DNA of 64,000 nt from Neisseria sp. DTU_2020_1000833_1_SI_GRL_NUU_006 (GCA_032388755.1 CP135593.1:124001-188000), one strand, 5' to 3'. Shown: positions 16,774 to 26,192, numbered from the stretch's first letter. Numbers and translations: made by a program. The notes: generated by a model from the letters alone, not told the origin.

Positions 16774-18111
16774 TTACACAATGCCTTGCGCCAGCATCGC
16801 ATCGGCGACTTTGACGAAACCGGCGATGTTCGCACCGTTGACGTAGTTGGTTTTACCGTTTTCAGTGCCGTATTTCAGGCAGGATTCGTGGATGCTTTGC
16901 ATGATGTCGAACAAGCGTTGGTCGACTTCTTCGCGGCTCCAGGCCAGACGGACGGCGTTTTGGCTCATTTCCAAGCCTGAAGTTGCCACGCCGCCGGCGT
17001 TGGAGGCTTTGCCCGGCGCATACAGGATGCCCGCTTTGACGAACTGTTCGACCGCGCCCAAAGTAGAAGGCATGTTCGCACCTTCGGCAACGACGTAGCA
17101 GCCGTTTGCCAGCAAGGTTTTGGCGGCTTCTTCGTCCAATTCGTTTTGGGTCGCGCAGGGCAGGGCGACTTCGGCGGCAACGCCCCACGGTTTTTGGTTT
17201 TCAAAGTATTTCAAACCTTGTTCTTTGGCATAGGTGGAAACACGTTCGCGGCGGACTTCTTTCAGCTCGATAAGCGCGGCGAGTTGGTCTTCGGTCATGC
17301 CGCTATCGGGGAAGAGGACGAAGCCGTTGGAGTCGGAAACGGTCAGCACTTTCGCACCCAGTTGGATGGCTTTTTCGGCGGCGTATTGTGCGACGTTGCC
17401 GGAGCCGGAAATCAGCACGCGTTTGCCTTCAATCGAATCGCCGCGCGTTTGCAGCATGGATTGGGCGAAGTACACGGTACCGTAGCCGGTCGCTTCAGGA
17501 CGGATGAGGCTGCCACCCCATTCGAGGCCTTTGCCGGTCAGGACGGAGGCAAATTCGTTGCGGATTTTTTTGTATTGACCGAAGAGGAAGCCGATTTCGC
17601 GGCCGCCTACGCCGATGTCGCCCGCAGGTACGTCGGTGTTCGGGCCGATGTGGCGGTAGAGTTCGTTCATAAAGGCTTGGCAGAAACGCATCACTTCGGC
17701 GTCGGATTTGCCTTTGGGATCGAAGTCGGAGCCGCCTTTGCCGCCGCCCATAGGCAGGGTGGTCAAGGCGTTTTTGAACACTTGTTCAAAGGCGAGGAAT
17801 TTCAATACGCCCAAATCGACGGTCGGGTGGAAACGCAAGCCGCCTTTGTAAGGACCGATGGCGGAGCTCATTTGAATGCGGTAACCGCGGTTGACTTGGA
17901 CTTGTCCTTTGTCGTCCACCCAAGTGACGCGGAACATAATGACGCGCTCAGGTTCGACGATGCGTTCAAGCAGGTTTTGTTGGGTGTATTTCGGGTTTTT
18001 TGCCAAAAACGGACCCAAGCTCATGAATACTTCTTCAACCGCTTGGTGAAACGGCTCTTGATTGGGGTTACGTTGTTTGAGGTTGGCAAACAAGGCGTTC
18101 AAATCGGTCAT
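16774..18111 (-). CDS. gdhA: NADP-specific glutamate dehydrogenase
   Basis: 445 residues, close to the 447 of E. coli GdhA. The substrate-binding segment KGGLRFHPTVDLG and the catalytic-lysine region LPMGGGKGGSDFDPKGKS (~residues 120-137) are intact, followed by the dinucleotide fold with GSGNVAQYAAEKA (~235). It makes glutamate from 2-oxoglutarate and ammonia in the cytosol. Hexameric type; NADP preference is inferred from overall similarity to the GdhA group. A 530-bp AT-rich region separates it from divergent thyA. Confidence 0.96.
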   Translation of the reverse strand: MTDLNALFANLKQRNPNQEPFHQAVEEVFMSLGPFLAKNPKYTQQNLLERIVEPERVIMFRVTWVDDKGQVQVNRGYRIQMSSAIGPYKGGLRFHPTVDLGVLKFLAFEQVFKNALTTLPMGGGKGGSDFDPKGKSDAEVMRFCQAFMNELYRHIGPNTDVPAGDIGVGGREIGFLFGQYKKIRNEFASVLTGKGLEWGGSLIRPEATGYGTVYFAQSMLQTRGDSIEGKRVLISGSGNVAQYAAEKAIQLGAKVLTVSDSNGFVLFPDSGMTEDQLAALIELKEVRRERVSTYAKEQGLKYFENQKPWGVAAEVALPCATQNELDEEAAKTLLANGCYVVAEGANMPSTLGAVEQFVKAGILYAPGKASNAGGVATSGLEMSQNAVRLAWSREEVDQRLFDIMQSIHESCLKYGTENGKTNYVNGANIAGFVKVADAMLAQGIV

Positions 18112-18641
18112 TTTATGCTCCCTGTGGATTAGATTGGAAAGGATGATGAATTTGTGGAAAGCAATATAAACCTAATTTTTTTGCCTGCCAAGCGGTTTTG
18201 ATGAAAATTGTTGACATTATTTTTTTGAGAATTTTATTATTTGGTATATATAGCCAATAAAATATAAAAATATTTTTGAAAATTCCATTATTTTAAAATA
18301 AATTGGTTATATATTCTAAGTAATTTAACTAGAAATTTGAAATGAAAGAGTGTAAAAAATTCAATCCGACACAAATTTTCATGTGAAAACGGTCAATATT
18401 GTCAACAATTTTACGAAAATTACGCTTGGAAAATAGGGTAAGAAAGAAAATAACACCTTAAACAACGAATTTTGTTTCAGATAGAAAAACGTGTTTCAGG
18501 ACAATCCATAACGGATAATGCCAAGGTCGTCTGAATCTAATTTCCAGTTTTCAGACGACCTTGATTATGCTGTTAATCGACAAATTGCTATACAATACGC
18601 CCCAAATCATCTCCAACAACACACACCCTTAAAGGACACCA
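18112..18641. promoter_or_regulatory. Divergent gdhA-thyA intergenic region
   Basis: 530 bases, very AT-rich. On the plus strand TTGACA (18211-18216) and TATTAT (18235-18240) with 18-bp spacing resemble a sigma-70 promoter about 400 bp before thyA. TTGG-N9-CCAA at 18241-18257 could be an operator. An inverted DUS pair (18524-18561) lies between this promoter and thyA and could act as a terminator for a short leader RNA. No coding frame is seen. Confidence 0.4.
18524..18561. repeat. Inverted DUS pair upstream of thyA
   Basis: AGGTCGTCTGAA (18524-18535) and complement (18550-18561), with CAAGG/CCTTG extension. Its position 80 bp before thyA, not after a gene, is unusual for a terminator. Confidence 0.75.
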
Positions 18642-19436
18642 ATGAAAGCCTACCTCGATTTAATGCGCCACGTTCTCGAAAACGGTACCGATAAATCCGA
18701 CCGTACCGGTACAGGCACTCGTTCGGTGTTCGGCTATCAAATGCGCTTCGATTTGAGTCAAGGCTTTCCGCTGCTGACTACCAAAAAGCTGCACCTGCGC
18801 TCGATTATCCATGAGCTGCTTTGGTTTCTCAAAGGCGATACCAACATCAAATATTTGAAAGATAATAATGTTTCCATTTGGGACGAATGGGCGGACGAAA
18901 ATGGCGACTTGGGGCCTGTGTACGGCTACCAATGGCGCAGTTGGCCTGCACCCGACGGTCGCCATATCGACCAAATTGCCAACGTCGTGGAGCAAATCAA
19001 GAAAACCCCCGATTCCCGCCGCCTGATTGTGTCGGCATGGAATCCCGCGCTGGTAGACGAAATGGCATTGCCGCCCTGCCATGCGCTGTTTCAGTTTTAC
19101 GTTGCCAACGGCAAATTGTCCTGCCAGCTTTACCAACGCAGCGCAGATATTTTCCTCGGTGTGCCGTTCAACATTGCCAGTTACGCGCTGTTGACCATGA
19201 TGATTGCCCAAGTCTGCGGGTTGGAGGCGGGCGAATTTATCCATACTTTGGGCGATGCGCATCTGTACAGCAACCATTTCGAACAGGCAAAACTGCAATT
19301 GAGCCGCGACACCCGCACGCTGCCGGTGATGAAAATCAATCCGGAAGTCAAAGACTTGTTTGCATTCAAGTTTGAAGATTTCGACTTGGAAGGTTACGAC
19401 CCGCATCCGCACATCAAGGCCGCAGTGGCGGTGTAG
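18642..19436 (+). CDS. thyA: Thymidylate synthase
   Basis: 264 residues, the exact length of E. coli ThyA. N-terminal MKAYLDLMRHVLENG, dUMP phosphate site SDRTGTGT, and the catalytic Cys in LPPCHALFQFYV (~residue 146) are intact. It methylates dUMP to dTMP with methylenetetrahydrofolate. AAAGGA precedes the start. Followed by a tight DUS hairpin. Confidence 0.97.
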   Translation: MKAYLDLMRHVLENGTDKSDRTGTGTRSVFGYQMRFDLSQGFPLLTTKKLHLRSIIHELLWFLKGDTNIKYLKDNNVSIWDEWADENGDLGPVYGYQWRSWPAPDGRHIDQIANVVEQIKKTPDSRRLIVSAWNPALVDEMALPPCHALFQFYVANGKLSCQLYQRSADIFLGVPFNIASYALLTMMIAQVCGLEAGEFIHTLGDAHLYSNHFEQAKLQLSRDTRTLPVMKINPEVKDLFAFKFEDFDLEGYDPHPHIKAAVAV

Positions 19437-19453
19437 GGCAGGGAATAGATAAA

Positions 19454-19481
19454 AGGTCGTCTGAAACTTTTCAGACGACCT
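19454..19481 (+). terminator. Inverted DUS pair between convergent thyA and the beta-helix gene
   Basis: Two DUS copies separated by almost nothing: a 16-bp stem AAAAGGTCGTCTGAAA with a 2-nt loop, ending in TTTT. It serves the convergent genes on both sides. Confidence 0.82.
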
Positions 19482-19497
19482 TTTGATTACGGCGGGT

Positions 19498-22440
19498 TTA
19501 TAGGATGCCGTTGGTGTGCACGTGGTCTTCCGTTACCGGTAAGGTTTTGTGCTGGTAGGAATAAACGGAGTCTTGAATAGTGTTGATATTTTTGCTGACG
19601 CTGACCAATACGTCCGACAGGCTGAGGTTGCTATCTTTGTTATTGACATTATCAAGTGTGTCTCCGTTATGGGTGTTGGAGTCGGAATAAACATCAATAT
19701 CGGACTCATAACGCAACCAGGTTTTGTAGATTGGGCCTTTGATGTCCGTTACCAAGGTATTGTTTGCCATATTTAAATTAGCATTAACCTTGCCGTCGCC
19801 TGTGCTGCGGACTTCAACGATGCTGTTATCCAGGCGTCCGTGCAGCGACAGGGTATTGTTGGTAACGTTATATTCCTTGGCATTTGTTCGCATAAACGCA
19901 AATTCGGCATAACCGCCCGATTCTTCACGAACGGTAACGGCATTGTTGTTCAGCGTAACCGAACCGTGCATCGGTACGTCGGAGTGATGTTCTTCAATAT
20001 AGAAAGGAACGGCCCCGTTCTTTATTTTGCCAATATCGGCAACATTATCACTGATGTTGATGGTGCTGGTGCCGATACCTTTTTCCTTGATTTGAGGAGC
20101 GTAGGTATCATTGATAACCGCCATCAGGTATTTGGTCGATTCGCCGCTGATTTTGTTACCGGTAATGTTAAGTGTGTAATCCATTTTTTGTTCATGGTTG
20201 CGGAATTCGATACCATAGGTTTGGATATTGTCTTTATAGACCTCCAAGTTATTGATTGTGTTGTTGCTGATGTCAAAATAGCCTTTATCTTTGGTATGTA
20301 AATCCCGGCGTTGCGTATTGGTCTGTATTTGGATACCGGAATACATATGATAGTCGTATCCCGGAGTGTCATCGACCGCAAGGCGGAATGAAGTGTCTTG
20401 TGTGATGACATTGCCGGATATTTTGACGTTGTCCAGCGAGAATTGGCGGTTATAGACCGCAATACCGTACAGGCGGTCGCCATTTAGTGTGTTGTTTTCA
20501 ATTAAGACGTCTGTGCCGTCATGTACGTCAAGACCTTTCCGGTAGTTGTGGTCGGTCGTATTTTTGCGGTAGGTGATGCCATAATTGTAGCTACCTGCAG
20601 CAGCGGCGATGCCGTAGCCTGTGCCGCCATCATCTTGGTGTCCGTTCCAGGACAAGAGGTTGCCTTCTCCGAGGAAATTCTTTTGATAGGAAACCAGTGC
20701 GCCGGCAACGCGGTTGTGGTGCAGGTTGGAGTCAACAATACGGTTATTTTCACCTAAAGGCAGTGAATCGTATTTGTCGTCGATGGAGCCGTTGGCAACA
20801 CGGTCTTTATAAGACAGTTTGTAGCCTGCTTCGCGCATGAGTGCAGCGGTAGAGGTAAAGGTTACGCCTGCACGGTTTGCACCGGATACTTCCACTTTGC
20901 TGATCAGGGTGTTGTCTGCATCGTTGACTAAAATGCCGTTTACTTTACCGAAATAGCTTAAACCTTTGCGGTAGAAGTCGGCGTTGGTGTATCGAACGGA
21001 TAGGTCGGCAATCGTTTTGCCATTTTGACCATCTACCAAGATGCCTGCAAAAGCCCGAACATCATCGTGGTTGGTGTTGGAATTGAATATACCAACTTGA
21101 GCTTTGTCAAAGTTGATTTGGGTTTTGCCCATGCCAGCACCGAAGATGCCTTTAACGCCGGAGGTATTATTGTCGATAACGATTTGGTCAGAAATGTAAT
21201 AAGTGCCGTCCATAAACAGCATGGCTTTTTCTTTATGAGCAGCTTCGAGCGCGGTTTTGATAGCCGCCAGGCTGTCTTTTTTACCTGTCGGATCTGCGCC
21301 GAAATCATTTACATTAATGTAACGGCCATATTGTTTGGACTCATATACTTTATAGTCGCCGGATTCCGATTGCTTGCCTTCGGCAGGATGATGGATATGG
21401 GCAGTCGCAGTCGTTCCTTTTTCAGCAGCAGGTTGCGCGGTAGAAACGCTTTTGTTGTTTTGCTGACGTACTGCATTATTGTCGTCATCAGAAAGGTCGG
21501 TTACTTTGTCTGCATGGGGTTTATCGGAGGACAGATTGCCTGTTTTGGAGACTTTATTTTTTACATGGCTGCCCGTTTCTTCATCGGATGAAGAATGGTT
21601 GCCGGATTTATTTTCCGAATGTTTGATTTGTTCGGCACGTTTTTTCTCTGCTAATTCGGCTTTTACAGCCGCATCGGCCGCCTTACGTGCTGCTTCTGCT
21701 TTTTCGCGGGCAGTGATGATGGCTGCTTTACGATCAAATTCATGTTTTTGCTCCAAGGCTATACGGTCGGCTTCCGCTTTCTCCCTGGCTGCTTTGCGCT
21801 CGGCTTCCGCTTTTTCTTGTGCAGCTTTTTTTGCTTCGAGGGCTTTTTTCTCAGCTGCTGCCATTGCGGCTTTATGTAAAGCATAGGCTTTTTCCTGGGC
21901 GGCTTTTTTTGCTGCAGCGGCTTTTTCCTGGGCGGCTGCCATAGCGGCTTTATGTGCGGCTTGAGCTCTTTCTTGGGCAGCCTTTTTTTCGGCAGCTGCT
22001 TTGGCTTGTGCAGCAGCCATGGCGGCTTTATGTGCAGCTTCTGCTCTTTCTTGAGCGGCTTTTTTTTCGGCAGCAATTTTGGCTTGAGCAGCAGCTACAG
22101 AAGCTTTATGTGCGGCTTCAGCTCTATCCTGAGCGGCTTTTTTGTCGGCCGCAGCTTTTGCTTGGGCAAGCAGCTTGGCTTCAAAAGGGGTCAGTTTGGC
22201 TTTGTTCGCGTTAATCTTGGTTGGTTGCGCATTTTGCCTTCCTGTAATATTGGTTGTGCCGTGGGTTTGCTTAGGCAGTGCGCTGGCGATATTTATTCCA
22301 CCCATTGAGTGTTGGAAAATCAGGGCGTTGAGCGTAGAAGATTTCTCTTGGCTCTGGCTCTCCGGGTTTGATTTATTTGGAGAAGTGTGGATATTGGTTT
22401 GTCCGTGATTAGTGAGTGCAGACAGAGTTTGTTTTGACAT
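19498..22440 (-). CDS. Ala-rich coiled-coil protein with pectate-lyase-like right-handed beta-helix
   Basis: 980 residues. Residues 1-80 are polar, with no typical Sec signal peptide. Residues ~86-275 are an Ala/Lys/Glu coiled coil with four 26-residue repeats (AEKKAAQERAEAAHKAAMAA type), like TolA. Residues ~276-370 are a Ser/Asp linker. Residue 372 onward opens with INVNDFGADPTGKKDS, the start of the pectate-lyase-3 fold, and continues as Asn-rich beta-helix coils to ~940. LDVHDGTD (637-644) resembles the DPHE catalytic loop of AlgE mannuronan C5-epimerases. It is likely a large exported or surface protein acting on or binding a polysaccharide; substrate and export route are unknown. The start has GGGAAA 9 bases upstream. 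Confidence 0.85.
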   Translation of the reverse strand: MSKQTLSALTNHGQTNIHTSPNKSNPESQSQEKSSTLNALIFQHSMGGINIASALPKQTHGTTNITGRQNAQPTKINANKAKLTPFEAKLLAQAKAAADKKAAQDRAEAAHKASVAAAQAKIAAEKKAAQERAEAAHKAAMAAAQAKAAAEKKAAQERAQAAHKAAMAAAQEKAAAAKKAAQEKAYALHKAAMAAAEKKALEAKKAAQEKAEAERKAAREKAEADRIALEQKHEFDRKAAIITAREKAEAARKAADAAVKAELAEKKRAEQIKHSENKSGNHSSSDEETGSHVKNKVSKTGNLSSDKPHADKVTDLSDDDNNAVRQQNNKSVSTAQPAAEKGTTATAHIHHPAEGKQSESGDYKVYESKQYGRYINVNDFGADPTGKKDSLAAIKTALEAAHKEKAMLFMDGTYYISDQIVIDNNTSGVKGIFGAGMGKTQINFDKAQVGIFNSNTNHDDVRAFAGILVDGQNGKTIADLSVRYTNADFYRKGLSYFGKVNGILVNDADNTLISKVEVSGANRAGVTFTSTAALMREAGYKLSYKDRVANGSIDDKYDSLPLGENNRIVDSNLHHNRVAGALVSYQKNFLGEGNLLSWNGHQDDGGTGYGIAAAAGSYNYGITYRKNTTDHNYRKGLDVHDGTDVLIENNTLNGDRLYGIAVYNRQFSLDNVKISGNVITQDTSFRLAVDDTPGYDYHMYSGIQIQTNTQRRDLHTKDKGYFDISNNTINNLEVYKDNIQTYGIEFRNHEQKMDYTLNITGNKISGESTKYLMAVINDTYAPQIKEKGIGTSTINISDNVADIGKIKNGAVPFYIEEHHSDVPMHGSVTLNNNAVTVREESGGYAEFAFMRTNAKEYNVTNNTLSLHGRLDNSIVEVRSTGDGKVNANLNMANNTLVTDIKGPIYKTWLRYESDIDVYSDSNTHNGDTLDNVNNKDSNLSLSDVLVSVSKNINTIQDSVYSYQHKTLPVTEDHVHTNGIL

Positions 22441-23080
22441 GATTTGTATTTCCCATGATTGAATTTTACGAGTCTAAACCCGTAGCAATGTAATGTTATG
22501 GTATTCCATGGACCAAATAGACAAAGTTTCCGGCAAGAGCAAATATTCTGCCTTCAGTGGATTTCGAGGAAGAAACCTATTGAAACTTAGGATATTGGCT
22601 TTGACTGGGCGGTCTGTATCTAATTGATTTTCTGATTGCGTTTTGCTGCATTAGAAAATAAGGAAACCTTTTTATGGTTCGGACTATGGCTGTTTCGATT
22701 GTGTTTTGCATATCTTGACGGCCGGCGTCTCTTATCATTTCGTTCATTTACGCTATCTGTACAATATTTTAGGATTTTAGGTAAATTAACCTAAATTAGG
22801 TAAGATTGCGTTACTAATCATTAGTTCACTGTTATTCAACAAATATTCCCTTTTGTCTTCGAGCAGATCGCTAATATTCGAAATGGGTAATTCAAAACAA
22901 TTCTAGCATAACGGAAATAAAAATGATGTGTTCATAAAACAATAATTGGCCAGATAATATAATATATTGAAAATATTAGTAATAATATTTATTCAGTAAG
23001 AGAAAAAATAGATTTTTTTGGAAAAAACTGTTGTTTTTTGTACCGCTTGGCAAAATAAAAGACCGTTTATTTTCAAAAAA
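22441..23080. other. Intergenic region upstream of the beta-helix gene
   Basis: About 640 bases, strongly AT-rich (notably 22720-23040), with no recognisable gene, DUS or CREE. It probably holds the promoter of the beta-helix gene; such a long DUS-free AT-rich leader is unusual in this window. Confidence 0.5.
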
Positions 23081-23108
23081 AGGTCGTCTGAAACTTTTCA
23101 GACGACCT
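23081..23108 (-). terminator. Inverted DUS pair after lapB
   Basis: AGGTCGTCTGAAA and its complement with a 2-nt spacer, flanked by A6 on the left and T6 on the right. It lies 16 bp past the lapB stop. Confidence 0.82.
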
Positions 23109-23124
23109 TTTTTGTTGGTTTGCT

Positions 23125-24294
23125 TCACACTTCGATTTTATTGGGCGTGAAGGTTTCCCATTTGTTGCAGGCGGGGCAGTGCCAGAAGAAGACTTGGGAT
23201 TTGAAGTGGCAGTTGCGGCAGCGGTACATGACGCTGCGTTGGAGTTGGCGGCCGATGACGGAGCGCATCATGTCGGCGTCGGCTTTCCATGCGGGATTCA
23301 TGTCGCTGATTTTCAAACCGAGCAGGCGGTATACGCCGTTGAGGTCGGGTTTTTGACGTACGAGGTCAATGGCAAGTTGGGCGGCTTCGCTTTCGCCTTT
23401 GAGCAGAAGGGCTTTTTCGTAGATGACGTTGATGAGGTCTAAATCGGGGAAAGTCTGCATGTAGCCGATGAGCCGATTCAACCCTTCTTCCTGTTTGCCT
23501 TGGGCGGCGTAGGCTTCGTAGAGTTTTTCGCCGACCATGCTCAGGTAGGCATGGTTTTGCTGTTCGATGGCGCCGTATGCCTCGACAGCGGCGGGGAAAT
23601 TGCCCTGTTTGGTTTCGATGTCGCCCAAAATCATATTGGCGCGGGCGCATTTTTTGTTTGCGTCCAAGGCTTTCTGGACGTTGTAACGGGCGGCGTCAAG
23701 ATTGGATTTGAACAGCGCGGTTTGGGCAAGTTCGCAATAAAACTGTGCAATTTCAAATTGGTAGGTCTGCTCGTCGTGGCTGAGGAGCTGCGCGGTTTCG
23801 ATGGCTTTTTCCCAGTCGCGGTCTTGCTGGTAGATGCTGAGCAGGTGTTGACGGGCTTCGCGCGCCATGTTGCCTTCCTGCAAGCCGATGAAGATTTGTT
23901 CGGCACGGTCAACCAAGCCTGCGCTTTGGTAGTTTTGCGCGAGTTCGAACAATACCCGCGCGCGTTTTTCGTTGACGGTATCGGGCGAGTCGAGCAGGGC
24001 TTGGTGCATATTGATGGCTTTGTCGTTTTCGCCGCGCTGACGGTAGAGTTTGCCCAAGGTCAGGTTGAGGTCGTAAGACTGTGGCTGCTGGTCAATGACT
24101 TCCGCCAGTTCGCGGGCGGCACGGCCGCTGTTGCGGTCAACCAATGCGTCCAGACTTTTGTAAAAGCCGGCAGGCACGCTTTTCGCCTGTTTCAACACGG
24201 TTTTCATGTCGATACGGGCGGCAAACCAGCCCATGGCGAAGAAGACGGGCAAAAGGGTAATGGGCAGGAGGATGACCCACAATTCGTTGTCCAT
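23125..24294 (-). CDS. lapB: Lipopolysaccharide assembly protein B (LapB/YciM)
   Basis: 389 residues. An N-terminal membrane anchor (WVILLPITLLPVFFAMGWFAA) is followed by about nine TPR motifs on the cytoplasmic side, and by a C-terminal rubredoxin-type metal site CRNCHFKSQVFFWHCPACNKW (CxxC...CxxC). In enterobacteria LapB recruits LpxC to FtsH and so sets LPS synthesis; in Neisseria it should tune lipooligosaccharide. It starts 12 bp after lapA, as an operon. Confidence 0.93.
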   Translation of the reverse strand: MDNELWVILLPITLLPVFFAMGWFAARIDMKTVLKQAKSVPAGFYKSLDALVDRNSGRAARELAEVIDQQPQSYDLNLTLGKLYRQRGENDKAINMHQALLDSPDTVNEKRARVLFELAQNYQSAGLVDRAEQIFIGLQEGNMAREARQHLLSIYQQDRDWEKAIETAQLLSHDEQTYQFEIAQFYCELAQTALFKSNLDAARYNVQKALDANKKCARANMILGDIETKQGNFPAAVEAYGAIEQQNHAYLSMVGEKLYEAYAAQGKQEEGLNRLIGYMQTFPDLDLINVIYEKALLLKGESEAAQLAIDLVRQKPDLNGVYRLLGLKISDMNPAWKADADMMRSVIGRQLQRSVMYRCRNCHFKSQVFFWHCPACNKWETFTPNKIEV

Positions 24295-24306
24295 GTGATT
24301 CCTTTT

Positions 24307-24651
24307 TTAAGGCTTGGGCGTTTGTACGGGTTGTTTGGCAGGGGCAGTCGTTTGCGGTGCGGGTTGCTGCGGTACGGGGGCGGCAAGGTCTTTTTCGCCC
24401 AAATGCGCGTGTTTTTTGACTTCGGCACGCAGGCGGTTGTTTTCGCTGCGCAGCGCCAAAAGTCTGCCGAACAGGGCGAACATGCCGAACACGATGCCGA
24501 TAACAAACGCACCGAAGAGGACGACAATCAGCGGTAAATCGGCTTTCTGACCGGGCAGGTAGTGGAAGGCGACGCTATCGGTATTGATGACGGCGAGCAG
24601 TAAAAACAATAATAAAATGATGACTTTGATAATGGTGTAAATCAGTTTCAT
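24307..24651 (-). CDS. lapA: LapA domain membrane protein
   Basis: 114 residues with two transmembrane helices (~5-22 and ~42-66), the conserved NTDSVAFHYL linker, and a cytoplasmic coiled segment (LALRSENNRLRAEVKKH), ending in a Pro/Ala/Gln tail that is longer than in E. coli LapA. It is a partner of LapB in lipopolysaccharide assembly. Translationally close to lapB (12 bp). Confidence 0.9.
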   Translation of the reverse strand: MKLIYTIIKVIILLLFLLLAVINTDSVAFHYLPGQKADLPLIVVLFGAFVIGIVFGMFALFGRLLALRSENNRLRAEVKKHAHLGEKDLAAPVPQQPAPQTTAPAKQPVQTPKP

Positions 24652-24690
24652 GGATGTCTCCGGCGGTATGCCTGTCGGAAAGTTTTGAAA

Positions 24691-24818
24691 AGGTCGTCTG
24701 AAAATTCAATAGGCGGTCGATAGGGATTCCGTTTCCGAATCCGTTTGCCGCAGATGCGGCTTAGTTTAAACGATTTGGATTGTTTCGGATAGGATGTGCG
24801 GCAGTTTTCAGACGACCT
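24691..24818. repeat. Distant inverted DUS pair upstream of lapA
   Basis: AGGTCGTCTGAA at 24691 and its complement ending at 24818 are about 104 bp apart, too far for a normal terminator. The right copy abuts a full-length CREE. Confidence 0.7.
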
Positions 24819-24830
24819 TAGGCTTCATTA

Positions 24831-24987
24831 TATAGTGGATTAACTTTAAACCAGTACGGCGTTGCCTCGCCTTAGCTCAAAGAGAACGATTCTCTAAGGT
24901 GCTGAAGCACCAAGTGAATCGGTTCCGTACTATCTGTACTGTCTGCGGCTTCGTCGCCTTGTCCTGATTTAAATTTAATCCACTATA
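24831..24987. repeat. Full-length 157-bp Correia repeat enclosed element
   Basis: Starts TATAGTGGATTAACTTTAAA and ends TTTAATCCACTATA. Unlike the other copies it keeps the internal segment (tagctcaaagagaacg, attctctaagg, tgctgaagcacca, gaatcggttccg), the part missing from 105-bp forms and known to hold an IHF site. It lies in the 542-bp divergent region of lapA and ilvE and could contribute a promoter to either. Confidence 0.95.
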
Positions 24988-25193
24988 TGTATGTAGTACA
25001 CGGTAGGCATGATTGCTGACAATTCGTATGCGTATAGGAATGGATGGTTTTCCGTATTTCGTTATCAGGCAAGGGCTTGGGCGAAAGCTGTTTGCGAAAC
25101 AAGTATTCGGACTTGTCAAAACCATCCGTACAGGCGTATCTTTCAACTTTTAATATCTAAACAGAACCAAACAGAATAAGAAAGGCAATCACC

Positions 25194-26192
25194 ATGAGCA
25201 GACCCGTACCCGCCGTGTTCGGCAGCGTCTTCCACGCCCAAATGCCCGTTATCGCCCACAAGGACGGCAAATGGCAGCCGACCGAATGGCAAACTTCCTC
25301 AGACCTCACCCTCGCGCCCGGCGCGCACGCCCTGCATTACGGCAGCGAATGCTTTGAAGGTTTAAAAGCCTTCCGTCAGGCAAACGGCAAAATTGTCTTG
25401 TTCCGCCCGACGGCAAACATCGCCCGTATGCAGCAAAGCGCAGATATTTTGCACCTGCCGCGCCCCGAAACCGAAGCCTATCTGAATGCCCTGATCGAAT
25501 TGGTCAAACGCGCCGCCGAGGAAATTCCCGACGCGCCTGCCGCACTCTATCTGCGCCCGACGCTCATCGGTACCGACCCGGTTATCGGCAAAGCCGGTTC
25601 GCCGTCCGAAACTGCGCTGCTCTATATCCTCGCGTCTCCGGTCGGCGACTATTTCAAAGCCGGTTCGCCCGTGAAAATTTTGGTTGAAACCGAACACATC
25701 CGCTGCGCACCGCACATGGGCCGCGTCAAATGCGGCGGCAACTACGCCTCTGCCATGCCTTGGGTGCTGAAGGCAAAAGCCGAACACGGTGCAAACCAAG
25801 TCCTGTTTTGCCCGAACGGCGACGTACAGGAAACCGGCGCGTCCAACTTTATCCTGATTAAAGGCAACGAAATCATCACCAAACCGTTGACCGACGAATT
25901 CCTCCACGGCGTAACCCGCGATTCTGTGCTGACCGTCGCCAAAGACTTGGGCTACACCGTCAGCGAACGCAATTTCACCGTGGACGAACTCAAAGCCGCA
26001 GTCGAAGAGGGCGCGGAAGCGATTCTGACCGGCACCGCCGCCGTCATCTCGCCCGTAACCTCTTTTGTCATCGACGGCAAAGAAATCGAAGTGAAGAGCC
26101 AAGAACGCGGCTACGCTTTGCGCAAAGCCTTGACCGACATCCAATATGGTTTGGCGGAAGACAAACATGGCTGGTTGGTTGAAGTGTGCTGA
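25194..26192 (+). CDS. ilvE: Branched-chain amino acid aminotransferase
   Basis: 332 residues, class IV PLP fold. The PLP lysine context GRVKCGGNYAS (~residue 179) and the cofactor loop QETGASNF (~214) are intact, together with LHYGSECFEGLKAFR near the N-terminus. It transfers amino groups between glutamate and branched-chain keto acids, the last step of Ile, Leu and Val synthesis. AAGAAAGG precedes the start at a slightly long distance. A CREE lies about 200 bp upstream. Confidence 0.95.
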   Translation: MSRPVPAVFGSVFHAQMPVIAHKDGKWQPTEWQTSSDLTLAPGAHALHYGSECFEGLKAFRQANGKIVLFRPTANIARMQQSADILHLPRPETEAYLNALIELVKRAAEEIPDAPAALYLRPTLIGTDPVIGKAGSPSETALLYILASPVGDYFKAGSPVKILVETEHIRCAPHMGRVKCGGNYASAMPWVLKAKAEHGANQVLFCPNGDVQETGASNFILIKGNEIITKPLTDEFLHGVTRDSVLTVAKDLGYTVSERNFTVDELKAAVEEGAEAILTGTAAVISPVTSFVIDGKEIEVKSQERGYALRKALTDIQYGLAEDKHGWLVEVC

